64,000 bases of DNA from Vanilla planifolia (taxonomy: Eukaryota > Streptophyta > Magnoliopsida > Asparagales > Orchidaceae). The stretch spans positions 1 through 64,000 of the forward strand of contig JAIUJO010000161.1 of NCBI GenBank assembly GCA_023846275.1. Direction: 5' to 3'. Positions 15,591 to 27,648 of this stretch are shown here, piece by piece; within the stretch, counting starts at the first letter, position 1; the number at the start of each line of letters is the position of its first letter. The translations under genes were made by a program, and so were the position numbers. Below the pieces are notes generated by a model. That model saw only the letters and a list, made by a program, of their open reading frames with translations, did no database searches and had not been told where the DNA came from.

Positions 15591-17800
15591 TATTTTAATT
15601 CATATCATATTTGATAATCAAGGATGCTACACTCAATGTACTTACTATTTTTTAATAGAAAGTTATATAATAATTTATCTGATTTCTTTTTATTTGTTGC
15701 TTTGATTTAGTTATATTGTTGTGTAACTTTAAATCTCCTCTAGTGTGACCTTTACACTACCTTGATTTAGATATATATATATTTTCAATTGATCTAATCT
15801 TAATTTTAATATATAATCATTCAATAATAGAAAAATAATAATTCATTTATTTATAATTATTTATTGTTGTGATTTATAGTATTACCAAACAAGGTCTAAT
15901 TGATGAGTTTTAACTAATTAAGTATTCAATCTCAAATTTTTGAATATTTTATTTTTTTTAGGTTAGGAATGTTTTATGAGATATTTTAATTCATAGCTTA
16001 TTTGGCAATCGAAGGTGTTACTCTCAATCTCCTTATGATTGAGGAATGCGCATTTCTAGGATAATTTATCACTTTTTGTTAAATATTTCACTTTGATTTA
16101 GTTTTATTATCATGTAATTTTAAATCACCACTAATGCGACCTTTACATAGCTTTTGTTTGGTTTTATTGAAATCATCAATTTATCTCATTTTTAGTTAAT
16201 ATATTTCTAGTAAAAATTAAAATAATAATTTATTATTTTTTTAATAATAATTTAACTTTAGTTTTTGTAATAATTATGAATGAGATTCAATCAAGACAAA
16301 ATTAATGTCATTGGAATCGTCTTAATAACCTTTATCCAAAAAAATAGTTTTTATATTTTAAAATATTTTTTTTCTTTAGGTTTAGTATGCTTTATGAGAC
16401 ATTTTTTTGTCCCAACTTTAACAAATGAGAATATTATGCATGATCTCCTTATTGTCTTTGAACATAATTTATTATATAATTTATCTTATTTTTTCAAATA
16501 TTCTACATTAATTTTTTATGTTATTATATTATTTGAAATCTTCTCTTATGTGACTTTTATAAAGATTTATGTTAGCTAAATTACATTACTTTAGTTATCT
16601 CATTTTGGCATGGTTTATGAGAAATTTTAATTTATGCCTAATTTGATGATTGTGGATATTGCACTTGATCTTCTTAGTATCTTTGAATACAAGTTTCTAA
16701 TATAATTTGTCTCACTTCTTTTAAGTTTCATTTTCGTGTTACATTATTATGTAACTCTAATTCTATTTTTATGTCAGTTGTGCAACCCTTTAATTTAATA
16801 TATTAAATTTATTCAATTTATCTTATTTATGATTTAATATATATTTATATTATGTTAAAGTAGTATTTTATTATTATTTATTTTTATTTACTTTATTATT
16901 TAGCAAAAATTATAAAATGAGATTCAATCGACAAAAAAAAATTTTCATTATACTTATCTTAATGAGCTCTATTCAGTTAAATATTAATATTTTATATTTT
17001 TAAATAATTTGTTTTTTAAGGTTTTGATATATTTTATGAGACATTTTAACTAGTGCTAGATTTGATGATCAAGAATATTAGAAAGTCACTTTCTTGTATG
17101 ATTTACCCTATTTTGTTTTAAAAGTTTTTGATTTTACTTATTTTTATTTTTATGCAAACTCAAAATCTTTTCTCGTGTCATTTTTACGTTACTTTGATTT
17201 GGATATATTATATTATTTTAATTTATCTTATCTTAATGTAACATATATTTACTAAATATTAAAATAAAAGTTTATTATTATTTTTTGTTATTTAATTTGA
17301 TAATTTGTAGTACTTTCAAATAAGGAATAATCATGATAAAATAAATATCATCAGACTCATCTAAATGGGCATTATTCAAATAAATATTTATTTTAATATT
17401 TTTAAATATTTTTTATTTTCAATGATTTTAACATATTTTATAATATAATTTGATTTATGTCTAATTTAATAGTTAAGGATATTACTCTTGATTTCCTTTG
17501 TATTTTAGAATGTAATATTTTGATTAATTTATCTCTTTTCTTCAAAAATTCTACTTGATTTTGTCATATAATTATGTATGCATATATTTTCTCATACCTG
17601 ACTTTAAATTACTTTGATTTAATTTTTTTATTTTATTTTAATTTATCTAACTTTAGTATTAATCTATATTTACTTAATTTTAAAATAATATTTTTATTAT
17701 TAATTTTTATTTATTTTAGAAATTCGTATTAATTACAAATGAGTTTGAATTGAGATAAAACAAATATTATTAGACTCATCTATTCTTACTCTATCTAAAC
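15541..17800 (+). repeat. Satellite array, + orientation (about 5-6 monomers)
   Basis: The GAGCTCTATC-like landmark or its decayed forms occur near 15,914, 16,325, 16,970, 17,365 and 17,790. One joint near 16,585-16,620 runs from TTACATTACTTTAGTTATCTCATTTT straight into GGCATGGTTTATGAG and so skips much of a monomer. No gene is visible. Open frames such as 16,280-16,579 are A+T-rich satellite translations without recognisable domains. Confidence 0.88.
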
Positions 17801-17890
17801 AAATATTAATTTGGAATATTTTTCCATATTTATTTATTATGTTGACATATTTCCAAATATTCATTTGGACTCATCTATTCTAACATAATT
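17772..17890 (+). repeat. Local 94-bp displaced duplication inside a monomer
   Basis: GACTCATCTATTC occurs at about 17,771 and again at about 17,867, followed by TTAC and TAAC respectively. The second copy replaces the usual GATTCATACCTAATTTGATG to TAGTATCTTGG part of the monomer and then joins ATAATTTGTCTTATTTCTTC. It looks like slippage or template switching between similar words. The part before it resembles positions 1-40 of the window. Confidence 0.6.
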
Positions 17891-19275
17891 TGTCTTATTT
17901 CTTCAAATAGTTCTCATTGAGTTTATTAAATTACTAGAAACTCTAATTGTACTATATTGTTACACTTATGTCACTTTTATTTGATTATATTATATTGCTT
18001 AAATTTATCTAAATTTAGCCTTAATATTTATTTACTAGATAATAAAATAATAATTTACTATTATTTATATTTATTTAATTTTTGTAAATCATAGTAATTT
18101 TGGACTACAATCAATTGAGATGAAAGAAACATTATTAGACTTTTTTCAATAGGCTCTATCTAATTGAATATTTGTTTTTTATATTTTTAAATATTTGATT
18201 TTTTAGGATTTTAATATAATTTTTCAGATATTTCAATTCGTATTAGATTAATGTTTAAGGATGTTATACTTAATCTACATTGTAACTCACAATGCAACTT
18301 TCCTACACCATTTTTCATATTTCTTTAAATTTTTTTATTTTACTTTGTTATATTTTATGTAACTCTATCTATCTCATTTCTTAAAAAGTTTATTTTGATA
18401 TATTACTATGAAACTCTAATTCCCTTTTAACTTTTATGTCATTTTAATTTTGTTATATCACATTGCTTCTATTTATCTAATTTTATTTTTAATATATATA
18501 TATACTTATTATTAAATAATAATTTATTGTTATTTAAGTATATTGGATTTGTAATTCATAGTAATTCCAAACATGGTCTAATCAAGATGAAATAAATATT
18601 GTTGTACTCATCTCAGCAAACTCTAAGAAATGAAATGTTCATTTTTAATTATATTTAGTTTTGTAATTCATAATAAATCCAAAATTGTTCTAATCAAGAT
18701 GAAGAAAGCATCATTCCACTCATCTCGATGTTCTCTATCCTATTAGATATTTATCTTTATATTTTGAAATGATTTATTTTTTAAGGTTTTGACATAATAT
18801 TTGACTAATTTTTATTTGTACTTTATTTGATGATAAAAAGTGTTAAACTTAATCTTCTTATTATCTTAGAATTAATAATACCCATACAACTTATCTAATT
18901 TATTAAAAATGTCTGCTTTTATTTAACTATATTATTATATAACTCTAAATGTCTTCTGATGTAACATTTACATTACTTCAATTTGGTTTCACTACAACAC
19001 TTCAATTTATCTCACTTAAGATATAACATAATTTACTTAATATTAAGGCAATAATTTATTAATATTTATGCTTATGTTATCTTGTAATTTATTGTAACTT
19101 AAAATGAGATCCAATCCAGATAAAAAAATTATCATTAGACTCGTCATGGTGAGCTCTACCAAGTGAATAATTATTTTTATATTTTTGGATATTTTATTTC
19201 CTAAGATTTTTGTTTGGTCTGTGAGTCATTTTTATTCAAAGTAGAATTGATGATCATTGGTTGCACTTGATTATC
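17800..19275 (+). repeat. Satellite segment paralogous to positions 1-1,490
   Basis: Four consecutive units match the window start in order, with an offset of about 17.70-17.81 kb. They include the unusual truncated unit near 18,610-18,740 and shared variants such as GATGAAAGAAA and CATCATTCCACTCATCT. The copies differ by many substitutions and by length changes, including an (AT)n expansion and a deletion of about 95 bp in the left copy. The left copy runs into CA-rich DNA at the position equal to about 19,265 here. This segment shows what the uninterrupted monomer looks like at that breakpoint. Confidence 0.85.
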
Positions 19276-22200
19276 TTAATATCTTTGAATAAAACTTTCA
19301 CATGTAATTTATCTCACTTTTCAAAATGTTTAATTTTATTTGGTTGTATTACTATGAAAAGTCTAATTATCATCTCATTTAACCATTACATGACTTCTAT
19401 TTTTTGTATTAAATTAATTTAATTTATCTTATTAGCTTTAATAAATATATATATTTACTTATTATTGAAATAATAATATATTATTATTTATTCTTATTTA
19501 TTTTGATAATTTGAAATAATTCAAAATGAGTTCAATCGAGATGAAAGAAATGTTCTTAGACATGTCCTAATGAGATCCATCAAATTTAATATTTATTTTT
19601 ATATTTTAAAATTTTTATATTTTCTTGAGTTTTATAAATTTTTTGAGATATTTCCATACATGCTACATGTACCTTGGAATATAACTTTTCCATATAATTC
19701 ATGTCATTTTTTCAAATATTTCACGATCATTTTGTTATATTACTATGAAACTATAATTCCCCTCTCATGTGACCTTTGCATTGATTTAATTTTGTTATTT
19801 TTCATTACTTTAATTTAACTTATTATAGCTTTAATATTTGTTTAATTAAAATTAAAATAATAAATTATTTTTATTTATTTATTTATTTTGCTAATTCATA
19901 ATAATTCAAAACGTGGCTTGATATAAATAAAGGAAATATTAATAGTCTCATCTCAATGAGGTTTATCTAATTAAATATTTATTTATATATATATTTAATA
20001 TTTTATTCTTTTAATTTTGGCACACTTTTTGAGTGTTTAATTTGTACCTAATTTAATGATCAAGGATGTTACACTCAATCTCCTTAGTAACTTAAGATTC
20101 TATTTTTTTAGTAAAATTTATCTAATTATCTAATTTTTTTAATTAGGTTATATTATTATGTTGTTGCAAATATCCTAGATTGTTGCCCTTACATCGCTTT
20201 GATTTTGTTATATAACTTTGCTTCAATTTATCTAATTCCAAAGTTTAGTATGTATTTAGCTAATTTGAAAATAATAATTTCTTATGATGTATGCTTGTGC
20301 ATTTTTTGTAATTCGTTGTAATTTTGTAGGTGCTCTATCAAGATAAAACAAACATCATTTGAATATCACAATGGCTTTTGTCTAGTTAAATATTCATTTT
20401 TATATTTTTTAATATTTTATTTTCTAGTGTTTATCATGTATTATAAAATATTTTGATTTTACGAACAAAAACATTACACTCGATCTCTTTAGTATAATAC
20501 AATATAACATGTAAAATTTATCTTATTTCTTAAAATATTTTAATTTGATTTGATTATATTAATATGAAGCTTATCTTCACCTCTTGTGTGACCTTTATAT
20601 TAATTTGATTTGGATATATGATATTACTTTAATTATCTCATTTGATGTTTATTTTATATTTACTTAATATTAAAATAATAATTTATTTTTATTTATGCTT
20701 ATTTACTTTAGTAATTAGTAGTATTTGAAATAGGGTTTGATTGAGACAAAAAATGTCATTAACATCTTAATGAGCTATATCTATTAAATATTAGTTTTTT
20801 AATATTTTTAAAATATTTTTTATTATAGAGTTTTGGTATGCTTTAAAAGTTATTTTTATATGACTTTTTCATATAATTTATTTCATCTTTCAAAATTTTT
20901 TCTTTCACTCACTTATGTTACTATGTAACTCTAAATCTCATGTCTTAAGATTTTTACATCACTTTGTTTTGGTTTTATTATGCTACTACAATTTATCTCA
21001 TTTATATTTACTTAACATTAAAATCATAATTTATTATTATTTATGTTAACTTCTTTGAAATAATAATTACAAATAAGGTTCAATTGAGATTAAATAAATA
21101 TTGTTCAACTGTTCTCAATAAGCTCTATTTAATTTGAAATTTATTTATATTTTTTTAGTTATTTTGTTTTGTATAATTTTTGCATTGTTATTGAGGTATT
21201 TAATTTTGTGATAGATTTGATAATCTAAGGTGTTATATTTGTTCTTGTTTGTATCTTAAAATATAAATGATGTTTACATACGCTTAAATTGGTTATATTA
21301 CTTTGCTTCATTGCATCTTATTTTAACTTTATTATATATTTACTTAATATTAAAATAATATTTTGTTATTATTTATGCTTATTTACTTTGGCAATTTATA
21401 CTAATTTCAAACGATATTTGATTGAGACAAAACATATCATTGGACACATCGAGACGAGCTAAATCCTATTAATTATTCTTTTTTAAATTTTTTGATATTT
21501 TATTTTAATTAAATATTCATGTCTTTATTTTCAAATATTCCACTTTATATGATTTTTGCATGCCTTTTTATTATATTCATGTCGTACTTGAGTTAATGAT
21601 CAGGATATTACACTCAATCTTATTAACATCTCGAATGAAACTTTTTTGTATAATTTATCTCATTTTTTCAAACTTTTACTTTGATTTCGTTATGTTACTA
21701 TGTTATTGTTAATCTCATCTAGTGTGACATTTGCTTTGCTTTAAATTACTTATATTATATTTCTTTGATTTATATAATTTTAGTAATAATATATATTTAC
21801 TTAATGTTAAAATAATAATTAATTATTGTTTATGCTTATGTTTTATATTTATAGTAATTCATAATGAGGTTTGATTGAGATAAAACAAATATTGATTGAC
21901 TAATCTTGATATGCTCGTCCAATTTAATAGTCATGTTTATATTTTTAAATATTTTAGTTTCTAAGGTTTAGGTAGGTTCATTAGACAATTCAAATCATAC
22001 CTTATCTAATGAATGAGGATGCTGAAATCTATTTTTATATATGCTAATTTACTTTCATAATTTATAATTATTCTAAGTGAGGTTTGATCAAGATGAAACA
22101 GATGTCATTAGTGTCAACTCAGGACAAGCTTTATCTAATTAAATATTTTTAAATATTTTGTTTTCTTTATTTTGGGTAGCTTTACTTGACATTTTAACTT

Positions 22201-23611
22201 TTGCTATATTTGATGATTGAGGATCTTGGCCTTGGCCTCCATTGTTTCTTAGAATGTAACTTTATCACACTATTTATTTGATTTCTTCAAATTTTTCACT
22301 TTGATTTGGATATAACCACATAACTCTAAACTCCACTCATCTGAAGTCTATATTGCTTAGTTTTTTTTGTAATACATTACTTCAATTTATCTTATTTAAG
22401 GTTTATTATGTGTTTACAAAATATTAAAAAATAATTTGATGTTTTTTGCTTATTTAATTTTGTAATTTACTATAATTACAAATGAGATCTAATAATGATA
22501 AAAAGTCTTTAGACTCATCCCAAAGAGCTCTATCTAATTAAATATTCATTCGATATTTTTAAATATTTTATTTTCTTTTATTGGACATATTGTCATAGAT
22601 ATTTTGAATCATACTTAATTGATGATCAAAGATGTTACACTCGATGTCCTTAGTATCCTTCAATGTAACTTGCAAACTTTATCTAATTTCTCCAAATTTT
22701 TTGATTTATTTTGGTTATATTGTTATGAAATTTTAACTCCACTCTTGTATGACCTTTATATTGCTTTGATTTGGTTGTATTATATTTCTTTATTTTACCT
22801 AAATTAAACTTCACATTTATTTACATAATATTAAAAATATTTTATTATTATTTATTTTCATTATTCATAGTAATTTCAAATGAGGTCTTAGTAAGAAGAA
22901 ATAATTACTGTAGCATTCTTCTCCATGTGCTTTATTAAATTAAGTATTCATTTTAGTACTTTCAAATCATTTATTTTTTAGGATCTTTATATAGTTTACA
23001 AAAATTTTAATTTGCACTTGATTTGATAATTGAGGATGTTACACTCAATCCTCTTATAATATGGAATGCTACTGTCATGCATAGTTAATCTTATTTCTTT
23101 AAAGTTGTTCATTTAATTTGATTATATTACTATGTAACACTAAATCTTCTCTCGTATGACCTTTAAATCATTTTTATTTAAATATACAACATTACTTCAA
23201 TAAATCTCTTTTTTGTTTTAATGTATATTTACATAACATTAAATATGTATTTTGTTATTATTTATAGTTATTTACTTTGGTAATTTGTAGTAATTCGAAA
23301 TGATGCCTTATTGAGAGGAAAGAAACATCATTGGACTTATCTCAATGAACTCCATCTAATTAAATATTCATTTTCATATTTTTAAATATCTCATTCCTTG
23401 TTTTCTAGGCATGTTTTATGATCATTCAATATGTACATGATTTGACTATTTAGGATTTTACACTTAATCTTCTTAATGTCTTCAAATGAAATTTCTCACA
23501 TAATTTATCTCAATTCCCCAAATTATTTGCTTTGAGTTACTTATATCGCTATAAAAAATTATTTTTGTTTCATTTGACCATTACATTTTTTGATTTGGTT
23601 ATATTATATTA
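19275..23611 (+). repeat. Satellite array, + orientation (about 10-11 monomers)
   Basis: Landmarks lie near 19,568, 19,953, 20,369, 20,769, 21,116, 21,452, 21,911, 22,122, 22,522, 22,925 and 23,344. Typical spacing is 330-460 bp, with one short unit of about 210 bp near 21,911-22,122. Individual monomers retain nearly every consensus block but are scattered with substitutions and small indels. Nothing suggestive of a gene, promoter or RNA was seen. Confidence 0.88.
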
Positions 23612-24643
23612 GCTCAAAATCTCTATCAATGATGTTATCTTCATTTTTCTACTCTTCTTTCTTCTTCTTGTTCTTAGTCTCTTTCAGTCCTTCTCTCTTT
23701 CTTTCTATGCCTTCTTGCACTCTTTTATGGCTCTTTGTCTAGATGTATGTCAATGTGTATTTCCCTTTGCCACTGAATTAATTTCTTACTCTTTCTATTG
23801 CACTTTATCATTTATTTTTCTAATTACCTCTATTTGATTACATGATTTTTATATCTTTCATAATGTCATTCTTTACTATATTCTCCCATTCATTATTAAA
23901 TGCTTCAAATTCAATCTCTCTGTTTTCTATATATCTCTCTATCTCTTCTCAATTCATTTATTCTAACTTTTTGCATCCCTCCTTATATGCCAAAATCATT
24001 CTCGTTGTTCGTTGTCTTTTCCTCTCTACGACCTTTACTTTCTCCCACAAGCTTTCTTCAATCTTCTGTACTCCACTCACTTTTTTATCCCTTTCTATAG
24101 TCTACTTTCTTCTCTCAATTTCTTCTTCTTTAACACTTTCCTTTCTTGTTAGCTCTATGCACCTTTTATGTTTCATTTGCCCCCATTCATGTGTTTCTTG
24201 TATGCTATATATTGTCTCTTTAAATTTTTCACTCTCTTTGTTTCCCTATACATAATATTATAATTCATAAGAGAGTTACATGGTCATTAATGGATTATAA
24301 TATTAAATAATAAGTTTTATTATTAGAATAACCATTATTTTTTCTTTGTAATTAATAAATTTTCATTAATTCTTATTGATTGTCAATATTCTATTTCTCT
24401 TTATTATTGTACATGTTATTCTTTTTTAATCTATCATTCTTCATTTTTTGTATCTTTTTGTGCATCTTATTCTTTTTATTCCTTAACCTATTAAACCTAC
24501 ATTTCCTTTTTTTTCATATATACATCTTATTCTCTTTACTTCATCTCTTTTAGTCCTTATTCTATTTTTATTCTTAGTTTTTATTCTTCTTCTTTTATAA
24601 AATTTTCTTCTAATTGTTTGCTTCTAAAAGCTTAGTTAAGCTT
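23612..24643 (+). repeat. 1.0 kb pyrimidine-rich (C+T) insert within the satellite
   Basis: The satellite stops after TTGGTTATATTATATTAGC and resumes at TTTTATAGTAATTCCAAAT, so the insert replaces roughly 70 bp of one monomer. The top strand is rich in TTC, TCT and CTTT words, for example TTCTTTCTTCTTCTTG. Inside it are degenerate repeats of about 50-60 bp: ACATGTTATTC at about 24,411, GCATCTTATTC at 24,462 and ACATCTTATTC at 24,522. A less pyrimidine-rich patch at about 24,248-24,380 may be a satellite scrap. AAGCTT occurs twice (24,628 and 24,638) at the right edge. The open frame 23,842-24,255 is a low-complexity Ser/Leu/Phe translation with no domain and is not called a gene. It may be an old CT-rich minisatellite or a decayed insertion; I see no terminal repeats. 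Confidence 0.8.
24253..24305. repeat. 12-bp A+T inverted repeat inside the CT-rich insert
   Basis: TAATATTATAAT at 24,253-24,264 is complementary to ATTATAATATTA at 24,294-24,305, with 29 bp between the arms. The base composition is such that chance is a reasonable explanation. Confidence 0.4.
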
Positions 24644-27628
24644 GTATTTTATAGTAATTCCAAATGTGATCTCCTTGCAAAAAAAAATGAACTATGTTAT
24701 ACTCAATTAAATAAGCTACATCCAATAAGTTATTATTTTTTATATTTTTAAATGTTTTATTTTTTGGAGGTTTGGAAAATATTTTGAGATATTTTGATTC
24801 ATACATGATTTTATAATTGGGGATGTTATACTTGATCTCGTTAGTGCATTGGCTTGCATCTTTCTTATACAATTTATCATATGTTTTCAAATTTTTTCTT
24901 TTGTTTGGCTATATTACATTTCCTTAATTTATCTTATTTAAGCTTTAATATATATGTACTTAATATTAAAATAATAATTTATTATTTAGTTTTGTTTTAT
25001 TACTTGTTAATTTTTAGTAATTTGAAAGGATATCTCATTGAGACAAAGTAACATCATTAGATCATCTTAATGAGCTTTACTTAATTAACTATTACCTTTT
25101 ATATTTTTAAATCTTTTATATTCTAGGGTTTTTAAATATTTTACAAGACATTTTAATTTGAACCTCATTTAATGATTATAGATGTTATACTTTATCACCT
25201 TAGTATCTTGGTATGAAATGTTTTCACATAATTTGCCTCATTTCTTCAAATATTTTCCATTGATTTGTTATGTTATTATGTTGCTCTTAAAGTCTTATCA
25301 TATGGCCCTAAAATTACTATGATTTAGTTATATTACATCATTTTAATTTATCTCATTCCAATTATAATCTATAAGTAATTAATATTAGAAATAATAATTT
25401 TTTTATTATTTATGCTCATTTCATTCTAAAATTCACAATAATTCTAAACGTGGTTTTATCGAGATGAAACAAATGTCATCAATCCTAATGAGCCTTATCT
25501 AATGGAATATTTTTTTTTAAATATTTTTTCTAGGGATTTTCTATGCTTTATGAGATATTTCAATTGATGCCTGATTTGATGATCTAGAATATTGCATTAG
25601 CATGTAATTTTCTCATACAGTTTAACTGACTTCACATTTTTTTGGTTGGATTTGGTTGTATTACACCACTTTCATTTATCTTTTTTTAGGTCAAAAATAA
25701 ATTTACTTATTATTAAAAAATAATTGTTTATTTTTTTTAACTACATTTATTAAAAGTAATCCAAATGAGACCTACTATGATGAAATAAATATTATTGAAC
25801 AAAATGCCTTGATTTGGTTATTTTATAGTACTTTAATTTATAATCATTAATGTATATTTACTTAATATAAAAATATAAATTTATTATTATTTAAATTGGT
25901 AATTCATAGTAATTCTAAATCAGATCTGATTAGGATAAAACAATTGTTATTGGACTCATCTTCATGAGCTATATAAAATTAAATAACCAATTTTTTATTT
26001 TTTTAATATTTTAATGATCAAGAATTTTTTATTCAGTATCCTTGACATCTTGTGAGGCAACTTTGCTGTGCAATGTTTCTCATTTCATCAAAAGTTTTAC
26101 TTTAATTTGATTAAATTACTGTGTTGTCCTAAATCTATTATCATTTGACATTTATATCAATTTGATTTAGTCATATAACATTTCTTCAATTTAATATAAT
26201 TTCATATTAAATATATTTTTAGTTAATATTATAATAAAAAATTATTATTATTTATACTTATTTAATTTTGTAATTTATAGTAACTTAATATAAGGTTGGA
26301 TTAGGATAAAACAAATATTATTAGACTTGTCTTGGTGATCTCCATTCAAATAAATATTTATATTGTTTTTAAAATGTTTTACTTTCTGAAGTTTTTGCAT
26401 CCTTTAAGAGAGATTTTGATTCATACTTGATTGGACGATTGAGGATAGTACATTTGATCTCCTACATATCTTGGAATACAACTTTTCTACACAATTTATC
26501 TCATTTCGTCAAATTTTTTGATATAATTTTTTTATGTTATATTCAAAGTATTTATCTTATTTTAGAATTAATATATATATTTTGTTAATATTACAATAAT
26601 TTGTTATTATTAAATATGTTTAATTGTCAATTAATGATAATTTCAAACGAGATCATATCAAGATGAAGCAAATATCGTTATACTAATCTCAATAAGCTCT
26701 AAGAAAATATTCATTTTAAATTTTTTAATATTTTTACTTTTTGGGATTTGTTCATGCTTTATAAGTCATTTAGATTTGTAGTTCATTTAATGATAGAAGA
26801 TGTAACACTTGATCTCATTGTCATCTTTTGGTGCAAGTTTCTCATATAAGTTTGCCATATAGATGATGTTACACGCAATCTACTTAGTATTTTGGAAAAC
26901 AAATTTCTCATATAATAAATGTAATTTCTTCAAAAGTTTTTGTTTGATTTGGGTATATTGCTATGTTACTCGAAATCTCCTCTCTTATGACCTTTATATC
27001 ACTTTGATATATTTATATTGCATTGCTTCTAGTTATCTTATTTCAACTTCAATATATATTTACTTATTATTAAAATAATAATTTCTTATTACTTATTCTC
27101 TTAAAATTTGGTAATTTATAGTATTTCCAAGCAAAGTTTGATTGGGACAAAACAAACATTATTAAACTAATCTTGGTGCTTTATATAAACTAATTATTTT
27201 TTTTATACATTTTAAAATAATTTATTTGTACAAATTTTAACTTGTTTTATGAGACATTTCAATTTATACCATACTTAATGATTGAGGATGTTGCACTCAA
27301 TCTCATTAGTATCATGGAGTGCAACTCTTTTATACAATTTATATCATTTTAGCAATTCTTTTACTTTGATTTGTATACATTACTATCAAAATTTTATTCT
27401 CCACTTTTGTAAAATTTATAATTATTTGATTTGGTTATGTTATATTACGTCAATTTATTTTATTTTTGCATCAATATGAATTTAGTTAAAAATTAAAAAA
27501 TTTTTATTAAAATTTATGGATTTCTGTTCTCTAATTCATAATAATTCAAATCGAGTATAATTTAGAGAGAACAAAAATCATTGGACTTCTCTCAACAAGT
27601 TCTATCCAATTAAACTTTAATTTTAAAT

Positions 27629-27648
27629 TATATATATATATATATATT
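27629..27648. repeat. (TA)10 microsatellite
   Basis: A pure 20-bp TA run. It sits near the start of a monomer, in the TTTTTATATTTTTAAATATTTT block, so it arose from a different A+T seed than the tract at 741. Confidence 0.95.

Noticed and set aside
23842-24255. 137-residue + frame rich in Ser, Leu and Phe, looking like a membrane protein
   Set aside because: It is produced by the C+T-rich insert (TCT, TTC and CTT codons). The composition explains the hydrophobic look and no family is recognisable.
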